Shown here piece after piece: positions 1-5,471 of a DNA stretch of 5,867 nt. Position 1 is the first letter of the stretch; each line of letters opens with the position of its first letter. The stretch comes from Bacillota bacterium (GTDB lineage: Bacteria > Bacillota > Limnochordia > Darwinibacteriales > Darwinibacteriaceae): contig JAAZLB010000074.1 of assembly GCA_012799535.1 (NCBI GenBank), forward strand, positions 1 to 5,867. Reading direction: 5' to 3'. The notes beneath the pieces were generated by a model. It searched no databases, was not told the origin of the DNA, and saw nothing but the letters and a program-made list of their open reading frames with translations. The translations under genes were made by a program, and so were the position numbers.

Positions 1-96
1 GCTGGAAAGAACTTGCCAAACGCCCACTTGCAAAGGTACAACCTTCGCATCCCCTAATTCTGGACCCCATTGTTCAAGAAGGTGTTTCAATTTCAT
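1..96 (-). CDS. 5' end of an unidentified gene, possibly a CotS-like kinase-fold protein (partial)
   Basis: An open frame of 32 codons starts at an ATG whose last bases are shared with the stop of the HAD gene (ATGA, a 4-base overlap) and runs off the left edge without a stop. The product begins MKLKHLLEQWGPELGD and continues with VVPLQVGVWQVLSS. The AGGAGG at the end of the HAD gene lies only one base from this ATG but seven bases from an in-frame TTG at codon 3, so the TTG may be the true start. The pattern of a short helix followed by 'PL..GVW.V.S' resembles the N-terminus of CotS/aminoglycoside-phosphotransferase-like proteins, where the glycine-rich strands of the kinase fold begin. This is a weak guess from 32 residues. 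The overlap suggests translational coupling to the HAD gene. Confidence 0.6.
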   Translation of the reverse strand, partial: MKLKHLLEQWGPELGDAKVVPLQVGVWQVLSS

Positions 97-1070
97 TCCT
101 CCTGTCCATCTAAGTGTCTTGGCGACTCTCCCAAACGGTTCTTCATAAGCCATTCGCGGTTCTTCACGATAGATTTACCAATCTCATCGACCGCGTTCAT
201 AATCCACATATAAGTCTGGGTGTTAGGACTATAATTAGCCTCCCCGAAAGAGTGAATGCGTCCTTGTTTCTGCAATTCATTAACTTGGGCAAATTCTTCC
301 CGCACTCCTTTTGCATAGACACCAAAGGTTCGGCCACCATTTTGATTTATTAACGAAAAGACTGGAACATCGCTTGGCCCATCTGCAACATAAACCATAT
401 TCTGAAATGGTATACGACGATCTCCTTTGGGGATGTGGGTATTAACATCGATGTGAGGAGTCTTATTGACCCCCTTATTAATCTCAAAAATAGCCCTCGT
501 CTTTGTAGTATTATCAATAACATATCCAATGTCTTGAATGGTAATCTGCTCCATTTGTTCCTCAGGTGCACCAGATTTTAAATAACCTGGAGGAAACTGT
601 AATTCCACAAATTCGCAACCCCAAATCCCGTCTGTAAAAGGAGCTATCTTACTACCAAGCATCATTTGGCGCAAGCCAGTACTTACTATATAGTGTTCTA
701 CTTTGATGTCATATTTGCTAAATTCGGGATTATTAGCCACATGTTCCTTCACCGCGGGGAAAAACTCCGGTAAGCCAGGATAAAATTCCAACTCCTTACC
801 TAATTCACGTAAGAGCTGATTATTTAACCCAGCAAAAACACCGGCCCGCACATAGGCTAAAATGTGGTTCAGATAAATGCTATCTTCCGCCACCAACTCA
901 TTACCTTCTCGGCGCAAATGCTTAGGCAAGGCGTTTACCTCACGCCAAAAGGTCCGGCCATCAATATTATAATACTTAAATAGGGGTTCTTGCATATAAC
1001 CAGGAATAAGAGTCTTGTCGAAGTCCCAAATGACTGCAATGTTGGTCTGGACAAAGAGTTCCGTAGTCAT
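93..1070 (-). CDS. HAD-superfamily hydrolase (large, ~325 aa), probable phosphatase
   Basis: The product is a predicted cytoplasmic phosphohydrolase of the haloacid dehalogenase superfamily. The four HAD motifs are visible: motif I WDFDKTL with nucleophile D16 and acid D18; motif II VSTG with S130 or T131; motif III lysine, probably K190 in TKTRAIFEI, placed as in phosphoserine-phosphatase-like members; and motif IV VADGPSDVP with D230 and D234. About 110 residues lie between motifs I and II, enough for a helical C1 cap (about residues 25-110). At 325 residues it is longer than simple HAD phosphatases (about 220), with extra sequence between motifs II and III and a C-terminal helical tail (about 283-312). 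The ATG is preceded by AGGAGG, which touches the sfsA stop codon. No signal peptide or membrane segment is seen. The substrate cannot be read from the sequence. It lies 12 bases after sfsA and overlaps the next gene. Confidence 0.88.
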   Translation of the reverse strand: MTTELFVQTNIAVIWDFDKTLIPGYMQEPLFKYYNIDGRTFWREVNALPKHLRREGNELVAEDSIYLNHILAYVRAGVFAGLNNQLLRELGKELEFYPGLPEFFPAVKEHVANNPEFSKYDIKVEHYIVSTGLRQMMLGSKIAPFTDGIWGCEFVELQFPPGYLKSGAPEEQMEQITIQDIGYVIDNTTKTRAIFEINKGVNKTPHIDVNTHIPKGDRRIPFQNMVYVADGPSDVPVFSLINQNGGRTFGVYAKGVREEFAQVNELQKQGRIHSFGEANYSPNTQTYMWIMNAVDEIGKSIVKNREWLMKNRLGESPRHLDGQEE

Positions 1071-1082
1071 GTAATCAACCTC

Positions 1083-1805
1083 CTATAATAATTCTACGGG
1101 AAGTGCCCTTCCCCAATTTATGCCATCTAAACTCACTTGAGTAGCCCGAACTAAAATCTGAACACCTTGACTGTGCGCCTCCCGCAAGGCCTTGCCGAAA
1201 GCAGGGTCAATATGATCCGCCGGTCTAAAAACTCGGGCGTCGGATCGTTGTACCACAAATAAAATTGCAGTAGTAAATTCACCTTCCCCTTGGAATTTAG
1301 TTAATTCTTCCACATGTTTTTTTCCCCTTGCAGTAACCGCATCTGGAAACATGGCTATCCCTTCATGGACTAGCGAGCAACTCTTTACTTCCAATAGTAA
1401 TTTCTCGCCTTGAGAATTTTGTAAAAGAAAATCCCACCGGGATCCCCCGTAACTGTATTCGGCACGAACCAACTGCCAAGCACGTAGTTCCCCCAAACCA
1501 TCTCGCTGTAATGCTAATTCCGTAAGTTGATTAACTAGTGTGGATTGTAGAGATACTAATGTAAAATGGTCTGGTTCCTCTACTAGCACAACGGACCATT
1601 TGGTTTTCCGATGGGGTTTATTAATATACCGTAAGTAGAGACGAGCTTTAGGTAATAACAATTCCTTCAACCGCCCAGGATCAGCCAAATGGGCTTCAAC
1701 CACCTGATTTGTAGCTTTGAGTCTACATCGAACTGTAAACCGATTAGGCCTTTCCAAAAATGTTGCTTCAACCAAATCACCAAATGGTATGAAAATTGAG
1801 GACAA
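1083..1805 (-). CDS. sfsA: SfsA family DNA/RNA nuclease
   Basis: This 240-residue protein matches the SfsA family in length (E. coli SfsA is 234) and signatures: AHLADPGRLKELL (residues 38-50), WDFLL (124-128), LLEVKSCSLV (137-146) and ARGKKHVEEL (159-168). The middle region carries a PD-(D/E)XK-like catalytic pattern, D125 with E139-V-K141, and R160 and H164 follow in the conserved 'R..kH' segment. SfsA was first named as a sugar fermentation stimulation protein in E. coli, and later work treats it as a nuclease; its physiological role is still unclear. The start is TTG: no ATG or GTG lies nearby in frame, and GGAGG (1815-1819) sits nine bases upstream. The N-terminus resembles the OB-like domain that precedes the nuclease domain in this family. 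It is the first gene of the left minus-strand block and is divergent from the CCA gene. Confidence 0.93.
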   Translation of the reverse strand: MSSIFIPFGDLVEATFLERPNRFTVRCRLKATNQVVEAHLADPGRLKELLLPKARLYLRYINKPHRKTKWSVVLVEEPDHFTLVSLQSTLVNQLTELALQRDGLGELRAWQLVRAEYSYGGSRWDFLLQNSQGEKLLLEVKSCSLVHEGIAMFPDAVTARGKKHVEELTKFQGEGEFTTAILFVVQRSDARVFRPADHIDPAFGKALREAHSQGVQILVRATQVSLDGINWGRALPVELL

Positions 1806-1814
1806 GAGTACCCC

Positions 1815-1819
1815 CCTCC
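1815..1819 (-). promoter_or_regulatory. Ribosome binding site deciding the TTG start of sfsA
   Basis: On the minus strand the sequence reads GGAGGGGGGTACTCTTG, with the GGAGG core nine bases before the TTG at 1805-1803. The lack of an alternative ATG or GTG nearby makes this site the main support for the TTG start. Confidence 0.7.
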
Positions 1820-1827
1820 AAGTTTTA

Positions 1828-1859
1828 GTTCTGGCTATTTATTCCCCATAAAACAGAAC
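1828..1859. repeat. Imperfect inverted repeat (GTTCTG / CAGAAC) in the sfsA leader
   Basis: The plus strand reads GTTCTG (1828-1833), gcta, TTTAT (1838-1842), tcccc, ATAAA (1848-1852), a, CAGAAC (1854-1859). The outer arms match over six bases and the inner arms over five, with an asymmetric internal loop (4 against 1) and a five-base loop. It ends about 22 bases upstream of the sfsA start codon, so it could be a protein-binding operator or a leader hairpin. No run of T follows on either strand, which argues against a terminator. Confidence 0.5.
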
Positions 1860-1892
1860 ATTCCTCCGCCTGATAGGTAAAAGAGAGGAAAT

Positions 1893-1916
1893 GAAGAAAT
1901 AGCAAGTATTATCTTC
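1893..1916. repeat. Imperfect inverted repeat just before the CCA gene ribosome binding site
   Basis: GAAGA (1893-1897) and AATA (1898-1901) pair with TATT (1907-1910) and TCTTC (1912-1916), with one bulged A at 1911 and a GCAAG loop. This gives nine base pairs, mostly A-T. The element ends one base before the AAGGGGG ribosome binding site and covers the TATTAT -10-like hexamer. It may be an operator or a weak leader hairpin, or chance in AT-rich DNA. Confidence 0.35.
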
Positions 1917-1933
1917 TAAGGGGGAAAACTAAC

Positions 1934-3262
1934 ATGTCCATTCACATCCCCACCTATGTACAGAGAGCCTGTCAAATCCTTAACGCAAGTGGTTTTCAAG
2001 CCTATGTGGTGGGAGGGGCAGTGCGGGATAGCCTACTTGGTCTAACACCCCTAGATTGGGATGTGGCTACTGATGCCCTACCGGAACAAATTGAAAAACT
2101 GTTCGCCAGGACTGTACCAACTGGAAAAAGATTCGGAACAGTCACCGCTTTCGTAGATGAGCAGAGCCTAGAGATTACTACCCTCCGTAAGGATGGTCCC
2201 TATAGTGATGGGCGACATCCGGACCAAGTCTTTTTTACAGACGATCTGTTGCAAGATTTGAGCAGAAGGGATTTTACTATTAATGCCATGGCCTTTGATC
2301 CTGTTACAGAAAAGCTTATTGACCCCTTTAAAGGTTCTAAACATCTGAAAAAGGGTCTATTGACCACCGTTGGCAATCCTAGCCTTCGCTTTCAAGAAGA
2401 TCCCCTGCGTATGCTCCGTTTGATCCGTTTTCAATCTACTTTGGGCTTCAAAGTTGAAAAGAAAACCAGGCTTGCCATGGAAGCCCGGTGGATTCGCAGT
2501 GTAAGTCCTGAACGGATCCAAGCTGAACTGCACAAAATGCTGTTAGGAAAAGGACTAGCACCAGCTTTAGAGCTTTTTTACCAATCCTCACTCATGGAAG
2601 AAATCGTCCCTGAACTAGCTGCTGGGTTGGGAGTCTCACCGGGGGACCGGCACCCCTATGATCTTTTAGGCCACTCCATCATGTCAGCCCACTTTGTCTC
2701 TCCCACTTTACCTCTTAGGTGGGCCGCTTTACTCCATGATGTAGGTAAGCTGCATTCGCCCTTAAGGGATCACGCGACAATTGGAGCTAACATGGCTAAA
2801 ACTATTCTTTCCCGTCTGCGCTGCAGTAACAAGCTAATAGAAGAGGTGGAAACACTCATTTTTCACCACATGTTTGAGATCCATCCCCACTCTTCTGATC
2901 GGGCAACCCGTCGCTTTATGGCTCGAGTAGGCGTCGACACGGCCTTCCAATTGGTTAAGTTACGTCAAGGTGACATGGGGGGAATGAATAAGGACCCACG
3001 CCTGATTATTGACTATGGTCAAGCCATGGAAGCAAGGTTTAAAGAGGTTCTAGAACAAAATGCAGCCCTCACTATTAACGACCTTGCCATTAATGGTCAG
3101 GATCTCATGGAAAAGTTTACACTCAAACCTAGTCCTTTAATAGGTGAGCTGCTCCAGTATTTACTAGAACAGGTCCTAATTGATCCAAAACTCAATCAGA
3201 AAGCTTTTTTATTGGACTTGGCTCAAAATCATTTAAAGTCAAAACTAGAAAACGACCTGTAA
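1934..3262 (+). CDS. cca: Class II tRNA nucleotidyltransferase (CCA-adding type) with HD domain
   Basis: The enzyme adds the 3'-terminal CCA, or part of it, to tRNA using CTP and ATP. The N-terminal polymerase-beta-like head has YVVGGAVRD (24-32) and the metal-binding pair D41/D43 in LDWDVAT. The nucleotide-recognition segments are RRDFTINAMA (111-120) and EDPLRMLRLIRF (155-166), the latter carrying the EDxxR signature. A metal-dependent HD domain follows: H247, H268-D269 in LLHDVGK, H280 and H311-H312. The C-terminal part includes LTINDLAINGQDL (379-391), typical of the tRNA-binding tail. The 442-residue length and HD domain resemble E. coli CCA (412) more than B. subtilis CCA (397). I cannot tell from sequence alone whether it adds all of CCA or only CC or A. 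ATG follows AAGGGGG by nine bases. It is the only plus-strand gene and overlaps the convergent GNAT gene over its last 23 codons. Confidence 0.93.
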   Translation: MSIHIPTYVQRACQILNASGFQAYVVGGAVRDSLLGLTPLDWDVATDALPEQIEKLFARTVPTGKRFGTVTAFVDEQSLEITTLRKDGPYSDGRHPDQVFFTDDLLQDLSRRDFTINAMAFDPVTEKLIDPFKGSKHLKKGLLTTVGNPSLRFQEDPLRMLRLIRFQSTLGFKVEKKTRLAMEARWIRSVSPERIQAELHKMLLGKGLAPALELFYQSSLMEEIVPELAAGLGVSPGDRHPYDLLGHSIMSAHFVSPTLPLRWAALLHDVGKLHSPLRDHATIGANMAKTILSRLRCSNKLIEEVETLIFHHMFEIHPHSSDRATRRFMARVGVDTAFQLVKLRQGDMGGMNKDPRLIIDYGQAMEARFKEVLEQNAALTINDLAINGQDLMEKFTLKPSPLIGELLQYLLEQVLIDPKLNQKAFLLDLAQNHLKSKLENDL

Positions 3263-3707
3263 GGTTCGCACTCCAAACGATCTTGCCTATTTCACGGAAG
3301 CCCACTCGCTTGTAAACTGTGATAGCTCTAAAATTGTTAGAGACTACCGTAAGACGAAAGCCCCCCGACCAGAATTGCTCTCGGGCATATTTGAGTCCCG
3401 CTCGGACAAAACTCTCACCTAAACCTAGACCACAATAATCGGGATGTAATCCTAGGCCTATATCAAGATAGTCTTTATCTTGGTAAAGCTCGTGATCCCT
3501 CTTGGTGGTCAGTTGCGCGGAGGGCCCAAAGCAAAAGAAACCGACTAGTTGGTCCTGCTCAAAAGCACCATAATAGCAACCGTCTATCAATTTTACTAAG
3601 GCCAAGGGAGAATTGTGCAAAGTGTAAATCTCATAGGGAGGTGGATATTCCCAAGAGATAATATCTAAGGCCGTGAATAAATCGACTTTCCGAAAAATTA
3701 GCTCCAT
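3192..3707 (-). CDS. GNAT family N-acetyltransferase
   Basis: The product is a predicted acetyl-CoA-dependent acetyltransferase of 171 residues. Motif A covers about residues 83-112, IGLGLHPDYCGLGLGESF and the following helix, where CGLGLG is the pyrophosphate-binding loop (usual form Q/RxxGxG/A). Motif B is LTVVSNNFRAITVYKRVGF (119-137), with N124 and Y132 in the usual positions for acetyl-CoA contact and catalysis. The N-terminal WEYPPPYEIY (19-28) is a feature of a GNAT subgroup I associate with Bacillota. The start is chosen at the ATG at 3707, nine bases after GGTGGAG; an in-frame ATG at 3725 would add six residues but lies inside the upstream gene without a ribosome binding site. The gene begins four bases after the TIM-barrel stop, implying co-translation, and its 3' end overlaps the CCA gene by 71 bases. 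The substrate is unknown. Confidence 0.88.
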   Translation of the reverse strand: MELIFRKVDLFTALDIISWEYPPPYEIYTLHNSPLALVKLIDGCYYGAFEQDQLVGFFCFGPSAQLTTKRDHELYQDKDYLDIGLGLHPDYCGLGLGESFVRAGLKYAREQFWSGGFRLTVVSNNFRAITVYKRVGFREIGKIVWSANLTGRFLVLTLNDFEPSPIKKLSD

Positions 3708-3711
3708 TGGG

Positions 3712-4482
3712 TTACTCTCCACCATTAGGAAGATATCCGTGACTTTCCAGCCAAAAGATAGAATCCTCTAGGCTGTCAGGTCCTACCTCTAATGCCCAGG
3801 TCGCATCAGGAGCAAGACTCTCTAAACTATAGCAAACCTGATCCAAGGGGATCCGCCCCTTCCCTAGGGAAAGATGATCGTCCTTGTCACCATGATTATC
3901 ATGGAAATGGACATAACCAATAAGATCCCCCAGTTCTTCTACCCAGCGTTCTACAGGAAGCTTACCATGACAAAAAGCGTGCCCAATATCTAAACAAATT
4001 TTTAGATTAGGGCGATTTACTTCCCTAACTACCGCTCCTAATAGCTCTGGATCAGGCTCGAGTAGATTTTCCAGATAAAAGCTAATTTCAGGGTCTTTCC
4101 CCTCTAGAAAATCCACCCAAAATTCCCTGCTTCTTCTTAGCCAACTCCTGTGAGTGTTTGTCCCAGGCACATAGCCATGGTGCAAAACCACCTGCTTGGC
4201 CCCGAGTTTTTCGGCGTATTTATAAGCGAACTCAAAGCGTTCTTTGGTAACTTGGCGAATTAAGCGATCACAACTGCCTGGACTTAAATCGCCAAAGGGA
4301 CCATGCAAAGAACGGGGCGTGACAGATTTATAGGCGGAGAGATGATAACCTACCGCGTTGGGCTCACGGAGAGGATAGTCGGGATTGGAAAAGGCTTGAA
4401 TTTCCACACCTAAGCCATTCCGTTGGCAAATCTCCCCTACCTTATCTGGTTGAGTAGCATCACACAATAGAAGCTGGCGCAT
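3712..4482 (-). CDS. AP endonuclease 2 / xylose isomerase-like TIM-barrel protein (sugar phosphate isomerase/epimerase family)
   Basis: This is a 256-residue single-domain TIM barrel of the family that includes endonuclease IV, xylose isomerase and many sugar epimerases. Numbered from the ATG, strand-end motifs with likely divalent-metal ligands are VVLHHGY (98-104, H101), FYLENLLEP (135-143, E138), CLDIGHAF (163-170, D165 and H168), VHFHDNHG (191-198, H192 and H194), DDHLSLGKGRI (201-211, H203) and WALEVGP (229-235, E232). This set is typical of a metal-dependent isomerase/epimerase or phosphodiester-cleaving enzyme; the length fits either, and endonuclease IV itself cannot be claimed. ATG 4482 is preferred because the first barrel strand (RQLLLCDAT) follows at once and GGGGGG lies five bases upstream. 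A GTG at 4503, six bases after AGGA, would add seven residues and cannot be excluded. It begins 24 bases after the NYN gene stop. The substrate is unknown. Confidence 0.85.
   Translation of the reverse strand: MRQLLLCDATQPDKVGEICQRNGLGVEIQAFSNPDYPLREPNAVGYHLSAYKSVTPRSLHGPFGDLSPGSCDRLIRQVTKERFEFAYKYAEKLGAKQVVLHHGYVPGTNTHRSWLRRSREFWVDFLEGKDPEISFYLENLLEPDPELLGAVVREVNRPNLKICLDIGHAFCHGKLPVERWVEELGDLIGYVHFHDNHGDKDDHLSLGKGRIPLDQVCYSLESLAPDATWALEVGPDSLEDSIFWLESHGYLPNGGE
3717..3723 (-). promoter_or_regulatory. Ribosome binding site deciding the GNAT start
   Basis: GGTGGAG on the minus strand is formed by the last codons of the TIM-barrel gene and lies nine bases before the ATG at 3707. The alternative ATG at 3725 has no purine-rich site before it, so this element favours the shorter protein. 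Confidence 0.6.
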
Positions 4483-4506
4483 CCAATCCCCCCATTTCCC
4501 CACTAC

Positions 4507-5460
4507 TTATCCTGCTATTACCACATTACGTGCTCTACCATTACGCTCCGCTGAGCTTTCCCCTTGGGGATCTGGAGCCTTGATCTCAGTAAATTCAACT
4601 GGAGTTCCTGGCTTTAAGTGGACATCCCGTTGATCGGCGGCTAAATTCGCTTTGGTAAAGAAGTAATCTCCGTTACCAGAACGAATAAACCCATAATTGG
4701 TCATAAAGCGCTTGATTACACCAGTCTTTTTTGGACCTTCTTCCACTTTTACGATTGGGCGCATCCAATAAACCGGCGGAGTTTTTTCGTTACTCCTTAC
4801 TTCAAATAAATCAGGGTAAGAACGAACGATATCTAAAAGATTAGTGTAATTATAACTCCTAGGGTCAAAATCGGGATATTCGCGCCGAATCGCTTGTCCA
4901 AGGTGAGCTAGTAATAACCAGCCATCATTGTCTTCGTCACAAGCATCATAAGCACTTAACACAATATCCTCCACTGGTACACCGCCAGGTGAAGCTTCGT
5001 CTATCATAGGGGATGTACTACTCCCTGAAAAAGCAAGATTTTCTAGATAGATAAAGCGATTACAAGACCGGACCAAAAGACTTTTGGTTCCCTGCCGACC
5101 AATTCCCGCTACATACATTCCATGTTCTCGTAAACGTAAAGCTAAACTATAATAATCGCTGTCACTTGATACTATACAAAAGGCATTAACTGGATTACGG
5201 TTAGTAGAAACAATTTCAATGGCATCCATGATTAAGGCACCATCTGTGGCATTTTGACCATAACGAAATTGTTGAATAGGGCGCACAGGATAACTACGTA
5301 ATAATTCCTTCCAACCACCCATATGTGGTTCTGTCCAATCGCCGTAAACCCTAGTTAAAATGATTTCACCAGAACGATTAATCTCGGCCAAAATAGGCCC
5401 TAAAAATCGTGGTGAAATGTTTTCACCATCTACCAAGACGGCAAAATGGTGTTCTGGCAT
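4507..5460 (-). CDS. NYN domain - OST-HTH/LOTUS - cold-shock-like domain protein, predicted RNA-binding ribonuclease
   Basis: This is a 317-residue cytoplasmic protein with three recognisable parts. Residues 5-145 are an NYN (PIN-like, DUF88/LabA-like) nuclease fold: AVLVDGENI with D11 and N14, ATDGALIMD with D73 and D79, and IVSSDSDYY with D100 and D102, giving the acidic cluster expected to bind metal and cleave RNA. A short linker leads to residues 161-236, which look like an OST-HTH/LOTUS domain: a helical start VEDIVLSAYDAC, then WLLLAHLGQAIRREYPDF, YTNLLDIVRSYPDLFEVR and a basic YWMRP end. Residues 244-315 resemble a cold-shock/S1-like OB fold: KTGVIKRFMTNYGFI, then GDYFFTKANL, LKPGTPVEF and a closing GRARNVVI. 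LOTUS and cold-shock folds bind RNA or DNA in other proteins, so RNA degradation or processing is likely; the target is unknown. ATG follows AAGGAGG, which abuts the upstream stop codon. Confidence 0.85.
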   Translation of the reverse strand: MPEHHFAVLVDGENISPRFLGPILAEINRSGEIILTRVYGDWTEPHMGGWKELLRSYPVRPIQQFRYGQNATDGALIMDAIEIVSTNRNPVNAFCIVSSDSDYYSLALRLREHGMYVAGIGRQGTKSLLVRSCNRFIYLENLAFSGSSTSPMIDEASPGGVPVEDIVLSAYDACDEDNDGWLLLAHLGQAIRREYPDFDPRSYNYTNLLDIVRSYPDLFEVRSNEKTPPVYWMRPIVKVEEGPKKTGVIKRFMTNYGFIRSGNGDYFFTKANLAADQRDVHLKPGTPVEFTEIKAPDPQGESSAERNGRARNVVIAG

Positions 5461-5471
5461 AAAAATCCTCC

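Larger units (their letters stand above)
1806..1933. promoter_or_regulatory. Divergent intergenic region between sfsA and the CCA gene
   Basis: This 128-base gap must contain the promoters of both the minus-strand sfsA block and the plus-strand CCA gene, because the two start codons face away from each other. I found no convincing pair of -35 and -10 boxes. The best -10-like hexamers are TATTAT at 1907-1912 (plus) and its overlapping opposite-strand GATAAT, but neither has a good TTGACA at the right distance. The CCA gene has a Shine-Dalgarno AAGGGGG at 1918-1924, nine bases before its ATG. Two imperfect inverted repeats, listed separately, lie inside the region. Confidence 0.55.

Noticed and set aside
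114..353. A 79-codon plus-strand open frame opposite the HAD gene
   Set aside because: It lies fully antisense to well-supported HAD codons, has no ribosome binding site I can see, and its translation resembles no family I know.
350..571. A 73-codon minus-strand open frame inside the HAD gene
   Set aside because: It is a shifted-frame shadow of the HAD coding sequence, and the main frame carries the conserved motif IV there.
1836..1862. A tiny minus-strand open frame (ATG to TAG, encoding MFCFMGNK) just after a GGAGGA in the sfsA leader
   Set aside because: It could be a leader peptide, but the GGAGGA is only about a base from the ATG, too close for efficient initiation. Eight codons with no regulatory codon pattern are not enough to support it.
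3195..3215. AAAGCTTTTTT near the ends of the CCA and GNAT genes as a possible terminator
   Set aside because: The AAAGCTTT palindrome has no loop-forming GC stem, and it lies within coding sequence of both genes.
3712..4482. Calling the TIM-barrel gene endonuclease IV (nfo)
   Set aside because: The metal-ligand pattern is shared by many sugar isomerases and epimerases, and I do not see enough endonuclease-IV-specific sequence to use that name.
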